Part shown: positions 22,301-33,604 of the stretch, piece after piece
Position numbering within the stretch: position 1 is the stretch's first letter
How the letters are laid out: each line of letters starts with the position of its first letter
Translations under genes and position numbers: made by a program
Assembly (NCBI RefSeq): GCF_000005505.3
Contig: NC_016131.3
Location: forward strand, 46,299,355 to 46,363,354
Source: Brachypodium distachyon
Lineage: Eukaryota > Streptophyta > Magnoliopsida > Poales > Poaceae
DNA: 64,000 bases
Direction: 5' to 3'
The notes under the pieces: generated by a model
What the model was told of the DNA's origin: nothing
Seen by the model: only the letters and a program-made list of their open reading frames with translations
Database searches by the model: none

Positions 22301-23410
22301 GGGAAGAAGGAGGAAGCGCGCGGGGTCGCCTCATACCTCATGGTTCGCCGGCGATGACCTCGGAAAGGCGGCGGCGCGAGCTAGGGTTTCGAGGCAAAAA
22401 TCCGACAGCGTGGTCGCGAAATCAAGCGGGGAAGTAGGGGGGAAAAGGAGAGGGGAGCTCGCCTTTTATGGTGACGCGCTCGGGCTGTCGCGGGGAGCAC
22501 GGGGACGGCGTATCCCGGTGATGGCGACGGCGCGGATCACGCGCGTGACCGGCGGGGGTTTCCCCCGCGGGGAAGACGACCCCGACAGGTGGGGCCCACC
22601 TGTCAGTGGCTCACGCGGCGCGCGCGCAGCCTGGGCCGGCTCGCGTGCGGTCAGGCGCGGTCGGACTTGGCCGGTTCGGCCCAAAGTGGCCGGGCCGGTC
22701 CGGTTTACCCCTTTTTTTTTTTCTTTTAGACCTTTTCTTTTTCTGTTTTTCTCATTTTTTTGATATCTTTTGAGTTTGAACTCCAAATTGGTCCAAATAA
22801 ATTCCAGAAAATTTGTAAAATCATATTCTACCATGATACAACTTTTGGAAGTAGTTTCTCTTCAAAATAAAATATATAAAAATACATTTGCCCTATAAAT
22901 GCCTTTAGGGCCATATATCTATTTAAATAAAATAGTTTTTCAACTCTAAATAATTATCCAAAAATTATGCGATAGCTTATATGCATTAAACCCCTTTTAT
23001 GCATAAACCCTATTGGTTTGAAAATTCCAAAGCTCAAATGGGTGTAAACCAAATCTTTTAAAGACTTTTGAGATTCAAATTTGATACTTATGGATGCAAT
23101 TCATATGAAAGGTTTTGAATTTTTGGGATGTTACAGCCTCCCAAACTGGAAGTATCTCTCCCAGAATCAGCTTTCGGCTAATACGCACCTTGTCTAACTG
23201 AGCTACATGGAACAAGAAACATACAATGAAGCACATATGTCAAAAAAAAGGAAGATAGTAAATAATTTGTGCCAAATATGTATACAAAAGAAAATCACCC
23301 AACGGTTTCGGAGATGAGACTGTTTTCACGCCTTCTTCATCATTGTCATGCACACACAAATCATACTCGTCGAGTTCAAACAAAGGTGCTCGGCCGTATT
23401 GGACTGCCAT
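19381..23410 (-). pseudogene. Gene B: DDVN-family small gene split by a solo LTR
   Basis: A TATA box (23478-23486) precedes the ATG at 23410. Exon 1 (23410-23299) encodes MAVQYGRAPLFELDEYDL... and ends at a GT donor. Exon 2 starts at 23202 after ATGTAG, in matching phase, with QLDKVRISRKLILGE, and reaches 23136. There a solo LTR (19900-23135) interrupts. Skipping the LTR and one target-site copy, the frame continues without a break from 19894 to the stop at 19381: about 230 codons in all, 693 nt, an exact multiple of three. Conserved parts are KTTVNIDARVIDTWIYSDGP, the acidic HEAEEEAAYRMI, the DDVNWDD signature and a coiled coil (ENVKEENTRLKQVI). The family is unknown to me; genes A and C share the two-exon plan and these motifs. 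As it stands transcription would run into the LTR, so the gene is disrupted. Confidence 0.75.
19900..23135 (-). mobile_element. Solo LTR (3,236 bp) of a Gypsy-like element inserted in gene B
   Basis: On the minus strand it begins TGTAACATCCCAAAAATTC and ends GGATCGCTTCA, giving TG...CA termini. It is flanked by a perfect 5-bp duplication, GCCTC (19895-19899 and 23136-23140). The TGTAACATCCCAAAA start is common in long LTRs of grass Gypsy elements. There is no primer-binding site, gag or pol inside, so it is a solo LTR left by LTR-LTR recombination. GC-rich stretches at 22000-22680 are part of the LTR; the apparent reading frames there and at 21007-21471 are not genes. Confidence 0.9.
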
Positions 23411-23477
23411 TGTGTTTGTTGCAAAGTACAGTAGTGGAGGCAACAAGCCAGACGCAGTTCCTATGCGTAGAGAAACC

Positions 23478-23486
23478 CCTTTTATA
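23478..23486 (-). promoter_or_regulatory. TATA box of gene B
   Basis: On the minus strand TATAAAAGG, about 70 bp upstream of the gene B ATG at 23410. The leader would be short, about 40 nt. Confidence 0.65.
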
Positions 23487-23499
23487 GAAGTCCAGGCCG

Positions 23500-24788
23500 T
23501 CGTGGGATAAACTTAACGTTTTCTGTCAAGCAAGAAATATATACATGCATGTTCGCCATGTGTCCGATGAGTCACAAGCTACGTAGCATGATGGATATCG
23601 CTCGAAAATTGCCATGCAAAGAATGGTGGTAGAATACGAAGGCACCGAGTGCATCCTCCTTTCTGTAAAAGCTTCCACGTTCCATCGACTTTCTTACTGC
23701 AAAAGCTTCCTTGCTGTCCAACTGGTATATCAAATGAAAGCTTTTACGATCGGTCACCTTTCCCCTGTCCCACCAAACCGCTTTAAAAGCAGGACTACAC
23801 ACAGTTCACACGTCACGGATGTATACGTGATTACGTCACTATGAGCACACACACCACAATATTGGAATTCGCGTGAACCAAAGAAACACCGCATGAAGAT
23901 TAACCGTGGAAATTACCAAGCAAGACTTACCAGCTCAGATATCAGCCAGAACAACAACAAGGGCAGTACATAAATATAATTTGAAATGTCAAACACAATA
24001 ACACCATGTTTACATTAACCATCATGAATTATTGTAACAACCACCCTGCAATAGATATATACCTCGATCTCACATAAGAAACTTGCATACAGTAACCACG
24101 AGGGCATTCAGATAAAAAAGGAAAAAAATAGGAACACGGACTGAATAGCGACTACATAAATTAGCTTGTACATAAAGTAGCCTACATGCGTTTAAGCAAC
24201 TGACACAATTCGACAACACAGTCAATTGACACACCACCTTACATAACTTGGCACTACATATAGTTAACTAAGACATGAAAGCACTTAACACAAAACCATC
24301 TTCTGAACTAACTTCACGTGCAGATAAGCGATGTAGAGGGGCACACAGTACCCTTCTTCATCAAAACGACATTTCAACTCTACAGTCAAACAGAACAAAC
24401 AGCTAGTTCACATCCCTAGATACAGCAACCATGCGAGATCTCATTGTCTACAAAATATACTTGCTATCACGTCCACACACCACGTGTCGACCACCACAGG
24501 ACGCTAACAAGAACAACCAAAAGCTACAGTCCAATGCGCCAACCTACTCCAAGTGATCTCGCTGTCTGCAGAACGGCTGCGGAACGCAGGCGAGCTCGCT
24601 CCCTACAGGCTGCCTGTCACCAAGCCTGTGCCATCCAAAGTAAACAAAATCGAAACAAATCAAATTAGTAGATACGCTGCAGCAAGAACCGGACGCGTAG
24701 ACGGAAATGCATTGTACGAAATCAATGCTTACTTGCTGCGTCCCCTCAGGGTCCTCATACCCCCAAAAAAGATGCAGAAGTTCCTCCG
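23500..24788. other. Spacer between genes B and C
   Basis: No gene recognised. A minus-strand frame at about 24831-24544 (including EELLAEELLHLFWGYEDPEG) overlaps the 3' end of gene C in a different frame. It could be an alternative last exon of gene C, but I find no clear splice site for it. Confidence 0.4.
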
Positions 24789-26405
24789 CTAGTAGCTCCT
24801 CCCGAGTGGATGGGGGGTACTTCCTGAGCACGGTATGACTCCAGGAGGCACATCAATCCCTCCAAACGCCGGTGATTTCGATGAAAACGGAAGCAGGTCG
24901 CCAAAATTGCAACAGATCTTAGCTAGATGTGCAATAAATTTGCTGTTGTTGGTAGAAAACAATGCATTTTCGGAAAGAAGCAGAGCGTTCTCTTCTTGCT
25001 GACGCGTTATCTCAGCCTGCAAATGCCCTGAACGAAAGTTCAGAGAAGTGTGGGAGTACCTGAGAGCCTTGGAAAAATCATGATTTACATCATCGATAAC
25101 AATATGAGCTCTACTCATGAAGCACTCGATTATTTTTTCGCCGAGGCTCTCATCAGCAGCTTCTCGTGTTGGCGCCAAATCACTGACTATCTCTTCTGTC
25201 ACAACGGGAAGACCCTGGCCAGCCGGCGGGACCTGCACCCTCATCCATGTCTTTACCATTTCACCTTCACCCTCAAATCCTTCTATAGATATAGATAACT
25301 TCAAATGATCTATTAGTTGCCTTGCAACCCAGATCCTAGAAACACGAAAGACCTACGCATACAACAAAAGACACATTGTAAGAAGATCGTCGTGACAGGA
25401 AAAAACTCAGTGGACACTTCCAAAGCTATACCTGAACCACCGTCCAAAAAACAATAACAAAAAAAAAGCATGCACTATACGAAAGATTTTCCAAACGAAC
25501 AATACGTTGCTGCAGAAGAAGACCACATATGACCCCACGTCAAAAGAAAAAGAAAAGGAAAAAACACATTATTATTAAAAGAAAGTAGCCCATGCAGAAA
25601 CATCGACCCATCAACACTGGACTCCTTCAATCAAAGGAAGGAAACAAGAGAAGAAAAAATCATTGAAATAGAGAACATACGCATCGAGAACAACACTTAT
25701 TGACAAAAACACTCCAACCAAATGATAATGAACTCTAAAAACACACAGTAAATACCCAAAAAACTGAAATAACCGTAGAGCCACTGCAAACACACAAGCC
25801 ATACATGCCACGTGATCAAGATCCACAAATCCAAAATGATCCACGTGAGCATCCAGGAAATATGCATATCTCGCTACTCAAACACAAACACGCAAGACAT
25901 GCATATTCCCTAGATACCTGATTCATCACCGACCCACTGATCTTGGACAGGATCTACTTCATCAAAACAGAGATCTACTTATAACAAGCACAACCATGAC
26001 ATAGATCCGTGTGAAGATGTCCCTAAAATTAACAAAAACCGGTCCACCTAGGCAAACAAACACTTTTATCCAAGAAAAGACCAACGAAAGCAAGAATCTG
26101 AACTTAATCCAGCGAACAAATGGAGGACACCAAGAAAGGAAGCAAGGAGATACCGTGGCATTTGCATGCATGCCCCCTATCTCAAACATTGACGACGCAA
26201 ACTTGGCTCCTTCTACAGATCGATAGTACCGCAGCATAACATCCATGTGATGCGAAGGCCTGACAGCAGGCCGGACTGGTACAGCCACCTGAGGCACCGC
26301 AGTCGACGCGCTCGCATTCGCATGCACTCCGGAACTCAATGTCGTCGGGTCCTCCTTTACTGTAACATGCGGTGGCAAATGTGGAACTGAGATAGAGGCG
26401 GGCAT
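24789..26405 (-). CDS. Gene C: DDVN-family protein, two exons, apparently intact (271 aa)
   Basis: A TATA box (26573-26581) lies upstream of the ATG at 26405. Exon 1 (26405-26154) encodes 84 residues: MPASISVPHLPPHVTVKED..., a Ser/Thr/Ala/Pro/Val-rich leader, then MDVMLRYYRS and a donor CCACG/GTATCT. Exon 2 (25352-24789) follows a GCGTAG acceptor in phase 0 and gives VFRVSRIWVARQLIDHLKLS, MVKTWMRVQVPP, the IVIDDVNHDFSKAL signature, a predicted coiled coil (LQAEITRQQEENALLL) and a Pro/Ser/Gly-rich tail. The intron is 801 bp; a possible extra small exon near 25970-25920 is not required by phase. Compared with gene B, the strand-Trp-acidic-DDVN order is kept. There are no signal peptide, membrane or catalytic motifs. 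The role is unknown; a small helical protein interacting through coiled coils is inference only. A Gypsy LTR begins 218 bp upstream of the ATG (26623), hard against the promoter. Confidence 0.65.
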
Positions 26406-26572
26406 GGTGGAATGTAAAGCCGCGGCTCCCTCGCGAAGGAGTCCTTCGATAAGCGCACTGGCTAGACCAACTCCGGTGACTACGAAAGAAAAAGATCAGG
26501 TGAGGTAAGTAGACAGTGAGAGTTGGTGTGGAAATTTACACACCAGAGTAGTATGTAGAAAGATCGACGCAA

Positions 26573-26581
26573 CCTTTATAA
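26573..26581 (-). promoter_or_regulatory. TATA box of gene C, 40 bp from a Gypsy LTR
   Basis: On the minus strand TTATAAAGG, about 170 bp upstream of the gene C ATG. The left LTR of element 1 starts at 26623, so upstream control sequences beyond about 45 bp of the TATA box have been replaced by LTR. Confidence 0.5.
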
Positions 26582-26622
26582 CAGCGGCCTATTCATGTAA
26601 CGGGCCAAACGAAGACAATATC

Positions 26623-27506
26623 TGTCGCACCAGTGGCACCCGGGGTACCACCGCTGCATGACGCGTGGGCCACCTCACTTGCCCCCCGGAAGGATCGCAC
26701 CCCGGGCAGTGCACAAGCTGCCCGGCAAGTCGCCAGCCCGACAAGGCTAGCCGGGCTACGGGGGTTGCCTAGAAGGGCAGCTGGAGAAATCCCGCCTGGG
26801 GGCTTCCCGGGAAGTTTACTCGCCGGGAAGGTGTTCCCGGGCGCAAGTGTCCGTTACAAGAGCAGGAGTAAGCAGGAGCAACAGCGGCACCACGTGGCCG
26901 CTCGGCGGGCGCGCTACGCACAGGATTTGTCAGGACGAGGAGTGAAGCACACGCCAGCATTAAATGCTCCGACCAAAAGGGGATTCCCCGTCCTTTCAGC
27001 CTACAGTGACCCGCCTGGGGTAAATTTCAGGCGCCTAGACCCCTAGCTGCAGGGCTACCTAATCTGCATGCAAGCTAGCGCACCGAGGAGGAGTGCCCTA
27101 GCTCTCTTGTCGCCATTTGTCACCCATGCACCGTGGCACCTGTGGCATCCCCTTCAGTATAAAAGGAGGACCCCCGCCAACGGTCAAAGGGTTCGGTCGG
27201 CTCGGATTCATACTAGCACTAGCCAAGAGTGGCAAGTAGTACTTAGCCGAAAGAGAGAGAGAGCCCAGGGACTCCCCCCGGCAACCTGTAAACTCAAGTT
27301 CACTGGCTAATAGCGAACTCAGGAGCAGGACGTAGGGTTTTACACCTCAGGGTGGCCTGAACCTGGGTAAACGATCTCGTGTCCATTGTGCTCTTACGCT
27401 TAGCATTGGCCTCACCGGCGACCGCCGGGGCGATCCCTGTCGCCTACTGCCGAACCTCAAAGGAGGTGCCCACGCATCCTCGGTGTCTGAGCTCCGTGCG
27501 ACGAAA
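26623..27506 (+). repeat. 5' LTR of element 1 (884 bp)
   Basis: Starts TGTCGCACCAGTGGCACCCG, like the LTRs at 37434, 49204 and 54848, and ends just before the primer-binding site (...gtgcgacgaaa; the other copies end ...cgaca). A TATAAAA box at 27158-27164 would drive the genomic transcript. The five bases before it (atatc) are not repeated at any right-hand LTR boundary in the array. Confidence 0.9.
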
Positions 27507-27508
27507 TC

Positions 27509-27526
27509 TGGCGCGCCAGGTAGGGG
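27509..27526 (+). other. Primer-binding site of element 1
   Basis: TGGCGCGCCAGGTAGGGG, two bases after the LTR. It starts with the TGG expected to pair with the CCA end of a tRNA. I cannot say which tRNA. Element 2 has tggcgtgccaggtagggg at 38318-38335. Confidence 0.75.
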
Positions 27527-27613
27527 CGCGCGAGGAGAGCTCTCGGGTGGCCGCCGGCGCCATCGTCTACGGCAGCATCGGCCTCGTCTACTCCAACAGC
27601 GGAACCAGTCGCC

Positions 27614-29254
27614 ATGCCTTCTAAGCGGGCTGGTGACTCCAGGATCGACCCGCATGAAGCCCCAGCAGCACACACGCGATCGCACGACGTGCAGCCCGCA
27701 TCGCGGGCTCAGGAGAACCCTGAGCCCTCTCGGGCGCAGCAGTCGCAGCTGCCGCCCCCGCCTCCTCGGCCGTCGGTGGACAACCGGTCGAGGGGGCCAG
27801 CGGCTCCCAGCGTCGGAGCCAGCCGCGCGAGCAGCCACGGTGCGCCATGAGCACACCGCGTTGTGAGCGACGCCGACGGGGTCGCACCCCACTCACCCGG
27901 GTGCGCCGGGGGATAGGGCGGAGGGCAGCCGGTCGGAGAATCGACTGCCCCCAGCCCAAACCCCGGCGGAAGCCATCATTGCCGCGCGAGTCATGGTGCG
28001 GTACGAGCCGCAGCAGGGCACGCCGGCACACGAAGCGTGGAGCGCGGAGTTGGACGCACTCTTCGCGCTCGCCGCCCAGCAGCCGCAACGCAAGGGCGCC
28101 CCGGCTGGCTCAGGCCGTGGGCAGAACCCGGGGCGCGGAGACGTGCCCCGCGCCTCACGACAGGGAGAAAACCCTCCCCCGTAGGGAGGGCAAGGAGGCG
28201 GGGACCCTGAGGGATCCTCGGACTCGTCACCAACCGTCACGCGGGGTGACGCGCGCGGCGTCCTATACGCCCGTGAATAGGAGGATTTCCGCTAGCGCCT
28301 GGAGCGTCGGCGCCGGTGCGAGGCAGAGCGCCCGCGCTCGGAGGAGCAGGAGGATGCTCCCATGGGTGCCGAGGATGGCTGCACCGCGTTCACCCGTGAG
28401 CTACGCCGGGTGACATGGCCTCACAAGTTCCGAGCGCCGGCGCTTGGGACGTATGACGGGACCGTGAACCCGAAGGATTTCCTCCTAACATACACGTTGG
28501 GGATGCACGCCATCGACGCTGACGACAAGGTCAGGGCCAACTGGTTCCCGATGGTCCTCAAGGGATCGGCGAGAACTTGGCTGCTCAACCTGCCTGTCGG
28601 GTCCATAGCCAGTTGGGTAGACCTGCGCGAGCAGTTCGTGAGTGTGTTCCAGGGCGGCTACAAGCGCCCGGGAACCATGGCGGAGCTGCACACTGTGGTG
28701 CAGAAGCCGGGAGAGACGCTGCGGAGCTTCGTCAACCGCTTTTCCAGCCTCTCCTACTCCATCCCAGAGGCGGAGACTGCTGCCATCGTCAACACCTTCG
28801 CCATCAACGTCCGTGACCCTAAGATGCGGGAGAACCTGAGCACGCATCGGATCCGGACGACATTGGATCTCTACGCCCTGGCGCACAAGTGTGCCATGGC
28901 CGAGGAAGGGTGCTTGGCGCCCGAGCTTGCAGCTAAGGGTGCCGCGAGCCCAGCTGAGGGCTCGCAGAAGAAAGGCTCCCGGAAGCGTAACGGGAAGCAA
29001 GTCGTCGCCGCGGAGTCGGGGGTTACCGCGAGGCCTGCGAAAAAGGCCTCATCCGGTGGCGGGCCCGGCGGCAAGCCGGGCGACGCGCCCCGCTGCCCCA
29101 TCCATGCAAATGCCACCCATGACGCACATGATTGCCAGATCCTGCAGGGTATCAAGCAGAGGCGCGATCAGCGCCATGAGGAACGCTGAGCGGCCGACGC
29201 CTGCTTCAACTGCGGCGACATCGGGCACCTTTCCCGGGATTGCCCGAACGACCC
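27614..29254 (+). pseudogene. gag of element 1, with in-frame stops
   Basis: Starts MPSKRAGDSRIDPHEAP at 27614. It is interrupted by stops and frame changes in the Pro/Arg-rich N-terminal third (27850-28290), then open from 28362 to 29189. The open part contains the retrotransposon gag core (FRAPALGTYDGTVNPKDFL, KGSARTWLLNLP, YKRPGTMAELHTVVQKPGE, LRSFVNRF). TGA at 29187-29189 precedes an in-frame CCHC zinc knuckle, CFNCGDIGHLSRDC (about 29204-29245). Element 2 has a stop at the same place before its own knuckle, so the lesion may be shared by descent or the knuckle may once have been reached by readthrough. Gag forms the particle and packages the RNA. Confidence 0.85.
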
Positions 29255-29393
29255 CAGAGCAGGGCCGAAGCCTGCTGGTGGGGGCGCCGACAGGGAGGAA
29301 GCCCAGGGAGGACGCGGCCAGGCCTGAGCCGGCAGGGAGCGCCCTCCCCGAGGACGGGACAAGGCTGATTGCAGCGCGGGCGACGAGCCCGGC

Positions 29394-32300
29394 TTGCAGG
29401 AGCCCCGCGGCGTCGCCTGCATCCATGGGGGAGCTTACGCTCTCTCATCCCACACCGCGGTGAAGCGCCTCACCCGAGAGGTGTGTGCGTTGTTGCCGGA
29501 CACAGAGGCGCAACAGCCGTTGAAGTGGTCACAGGTGCTGATCACCTTCATCGCCAATGATCACCCAGCCCGGCAGCTGGGTTCAGGGGTTCTACCCTTT
29601 GTGGTCTCACCGATCATCAACAACGTGACGGTGACCAAGGTGCTAGTGGACAATGGAGCAGGGCTGAACCTCCTGTCCGCCAGGTTAATGGAGAAACTTC
29701 AGCTTCCGCTGGAGCGGCTGAAGCCCACTGACCCGTTCCGGGGAGTGAACTCCGGGATCGTGCGCCCCTTGGGGCGCATCACGCTGCCGGTTACCTTCGG
29801 GTCCCGAGAAGCGTTCAGGACCGAGCACCTGGTGTTCGACGTGGCACACACCCGTTGCCTTACAACGGGAGCCTTGGTCGGCCGACGCTGATCAAGTTCA
29901 TGGCGGCGACCCATTGCGCCTTCGGCATGATGCAGATGCCGTCCGTGTACAGCATCCTCTCCATCAGGTGCGACCCCAAGGATGCGGCCTGGTGCGTTGG
30001 CGAGGTCGTCAGGGCCGCCACCGCAGCCGACGCCGGTGATGAGGACGTTGCCGGAGACGAATGCTTGCCGGGTGACGGCCCGGGAATGAAGAAGGCCCGC
30101 GCTGCCCCGCGAGAGCTTGCCGGGGGAAGCGTAGGCTCCAGCTCGTGCCCCAGCAAGGGCCACAAGCTCCGGGAGGAGGCCGCCAAGGTGAAGAAGCTGC
30201 CCCTCCAAGCCGGCAACAAGGAGCGCACCGTCACCGTCAGTGCGAACCTTACTGCCGAATAGGAAAGCACCCTCATCACTTTCCTCTGGGGGAATGCGGA
30301 CGTGTTTGCTTGGGAGCCGTCGGACCTTCCCGGAGTCCCTAGGGAGGTGATTGAGCATCGACTCGCGGTGCGCCCGGACGCCCGTCCCGTCAAGCAGAAG
30401 ATTCGCCGGCAAGCGCAAGAGTGCAAAGATTTCATCAAGCAAGAGGTGGACAAGCTCAAGGCTGCGGGGGCTATCAGGGAAGTTCTGTACCCCACTTGGT
30501 TAGCTAACCCTGTAGTAGTGCCCAAGGCGAGGAGTAAGCTTCGCATGTCCCAAGGATCCTTTCCCTGTACCCCGTATCGATCACATAGTTGATTCCACTG
30601 CTGGTTGCGACTTGCTGAGCTTTCTAGATGCTTTTTCCGGCTACCATCAAGTTAAGATGGCGGTTGAAGACGAGGAGAAAATAGCGTTTGGCACCCCGGT
30701 TGGCTGCTACTGCTGCACGTGCATGCCTTTTGGGTTGAAGAACGCGGGCTCAACATTCCAGCGCGCATTCCGCGAGTGTTTGGGACCCCAGCTAGGCCGG
30801 AATGTGGAGGCCTACATGGACGATATCGTCATCAAGTCGAAGCGCGGGGACTCGCTGATTGATGACCTGTGGGAAACTCTTGAGAACCTCCGCAGGATCA
30901 AACTCAAGCTGAACCCTGAGAAGTGCACCTTCGGTGTCGACTCGGGCCAGCATCTGAGTTTCTTGGTTTCACACAGGGGGATACAAGCCAACCCACAGAA
31001 GATAGAAGCTATCGAGAAGATGGAGGCTCCCCGCAAGGTGAAGGACGTCCAGCGCCTCAACGGCTGCGTTGCCGCGCTGGGCCGCTTCATCTCAAGGTTG
31101 GGCAAGCGCGTCCTACCTTTCTTCAAGGTGATGAAGAAGAAGGGACCGATTGAGTGGACCCCCGAGGCCGAGGCAGCGTTCCAGGGTCTCAAGCAGTACC
31201 TGAAGTCGCCGCTCGTCCTCGTCGCCCACAAGCCGGGTGAGCCTCTGCTACTCTACCTAGCAACGACTGACCAGGTGGTCAGCTCGATGCTGGTTGCCGA
31301 GAGGGAGGAAGACGTTCCGGGAACTCAGGCTGCGGGGCAGGGGGCTGAACGGCCCCCGGCAACCGCCTTGGACCCAGGGACCACCCCCGAGCCGGGAGCA
31401 TCGGCACCGCGCAAGCGGCTCATGCAGCACCCGGTGTACTTCGTCAGCACGGTGCTACGCGTCGCCCGTACGAGGTATCTGCAGGTGCAGAAGCTCCTCT
31501 TGGGGATTCTGCTTGCGTCCCGCAAACTACGCCACTACTTCAAGGCGCACCGCGTCACGGTGGTGTTGGGGTTCTGCCTTGAGCGAGCCCTCACCAACCG
31601 TGAAGCCACCGGTAGGGTGGCCGAGTGGAGGATGGAGCTGTCGGAGTTTGATCTTCACTTCACCAACTCCAAGAGCATCAAGAGTGCGGCCCTGGCGGAC
31701 TTCGTCGCGGAGTGGACGTCGACGGGTGTAGAAGAGGAGGCGCCGGAGACCAGCCTGCCAGGTAGGCTGGACGAAGGCCACTGGATCCTGTACTTCGACA
31801 ACGCGTTCAGCCTCCAGGGAGCTGGCGCTGGGGTCATCATCGAGTCACCGACGGGGGATCAGTTGAGCTTTGCTATCCAACTCGATTTCCCGAACTCCAC
31901 TAATAACACGGCAGAGTACGAGGGTTTGCTCGCCGGGTTGCGGGCAACAATCGCCCTAGACATCAAGCACCTGGTCATTCGCAGGGACTCACAGCTCGTG
32001 ATCAACCAGGTTAACAAGGACTCTGACTGTCCGCAGATGGCACCGTACGTGGAGGAAGTCGGCAAGGTAGAACGCAAGTTCAAGGGCTTGTGATTTGAGC
32101 ACGTTAGGCGGAAGGAAAACTTCGCGGCTGACGAGCTGTCCAAGATGGCAGCAGAACGCCGGAAGCCTCCGGCAGGGGTGTTCTGCCACAAGCAGGCGGC
32201 GCCTTCAGTCGCCCCCAAGCCGGTTGTCGGGGAAGCCCCTCCGGCAACCGAAGGAAACCCCGCAACAGCGGAGGTCCATGCCGCTAACGTAGCGGCATGC

Positions 32301-33604
32301 GTTGGCAAGGAGACCCCTCCCTGGGCGGTGGAAATCGCCTGTTACCTGAAGGGAGAGGCCCTCCCAGAAGATGACGTCGCCGCGGAACGATTGGCCCGGC
32401 AAGCCAAAATGTACGCCGTGGTGGACGGAAACCTCTACCGCAGGCGTGCAAATGGAGTCAAGCTCATCTGCGTTCCCTAAGACGAAGGGCGCGCACTGTT
32501 GGAGGAGATACATCGAGGCACATGCTCCCACCATGTGGCCTCCCAGGCGCTGGCCGACAAGGCGTTTCGGCACGGTTTCTACTGGCCCACGGCCCTGGCC
32601 GACGCAGAGCAGCTGGTGAAGACGTCTGAGGCATGCCAGTTCCACGCGAAGAAGAGCAACCAGCCGGCGCAGGCCTTGCAGGTCATCCCGTACTTGTGGC
32701 CATTCACGGTCTGGGGGCTGGACATCATCGGCAAGCTGCCGAGAGCAGTTGGCGGCTACGAGTACTTGCTCGTGGCCATCGACAAGTTCTCCAAGTGGCT
32801 GGAAGTGGAACCAGTGCGGAAGGTGATCGCCCAGGCGGCCATCAAGTTCTTCAAGAACATTGTGTGCCGGTTTGGTGTGCCTAACGGCATCATCACCGAC
32901 AACGGCATGCAATTCACGAGCGCGGTGTTCCAGGCCTATTGCGAGGGCATGGGCACCAAGATACACTTCGCGTCCGTTGCTCACCCAAGGAGTAACGGGC
33001 AGGCGGAGCGAGCCCACGCGGAAGTGCTGTGGGGGTCAAGACGAGAACCTTTGACAAGCTCAAAGGCCACGGGAAACACTGGGTCGAAGAACTCCAGCCC
33101 GTGCTGTGGTCAATCAGGACCACACCTAGTCGGGCAAAGGGCGAAACTCCTTTCGCCCTTATCTACGGGGCAGAAGCAGTGCTGCCCCTCGAGCTCAAGC
33201 ACGGATCTCCCTGAGTACGCGCGTATGGCAACTCCAGCCAACATGAGCAAAGGGTTGACGATCAGAACTTCATCGAAGAGCTTCGATGCCGGGCTGCTAT
33301 GCGAGCCGCGTGCTACCAGCAGGGACTCCGTCGTTACCACGACAGGCGAGTCCGTCCCCGGGGGCTTGAGAACGGAGACCTTGTCCTGTGTCGGATACAA
33401 GGAACGAAGGCTGGGAACAAGTTGACTCCGAAATGGGAGGGCCCCTTCCGGGTAGTGCTGGTGCCAGGCCGGGGGCTGTCCGGCTGGAAACCGAAGAAGG
33501 CTTGCCGATGCAAAATAGCTGGAATATTGAGCACTTGCGCAAGTTTTACCCATGAAGCGGCAGAGCCCGACCCTCAGGTGATGCCGCCGATGCATACCTC
33601 TTGA
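29394..33604 (+). pseudogene. pol of element 1: protease, RT, RNase H, integrase, broken
   Basis: Protease: VLVDNGAGLNLLSARL (29640-29690), with DNG where DSG/DTG is usual. A frameshift occurs near 29850, in the AHTPLPYNG region. RT: the N part reads to 30540, then a deletion removes the VDFTDLNRAC region (present in element 2); the rest is one long frame, 30612-32093, with FLDAFSGYHQ, PFGLKNA and catalytic YMDD at 30813-30824. A second, plant-type RNase H follows (YFDNA, NTAEYEGLL, RRDSQL); its first motif is normally YFDGA. A TGA at 32091-32093 interrupts, and the frame continues ADELSKMA. Integrase: HRGTCSHH...CQF zinc region, LDIIGKLP, ITDNGMQF and [12 protein letters not shown] supply D, D and E; frameshift near 33030; C-terminal GLENGDLVL...KWEGPFRVV to 33604. 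Stops at 32478-32480 and elsewhere rule out a functional polyprotein. Confidence 0.9.

Noticed and set aside
29394..33604. Considered an endogenous plant pararetrovirus or a retrovirus with env
   Set aside because: Domain order, LTRs, primer-binding site and lack of movement-protein, coat or envelope sequence fit an ordinary Ty3/Gypsy retrotransposon; the extra gene is antisense and not an envelope.
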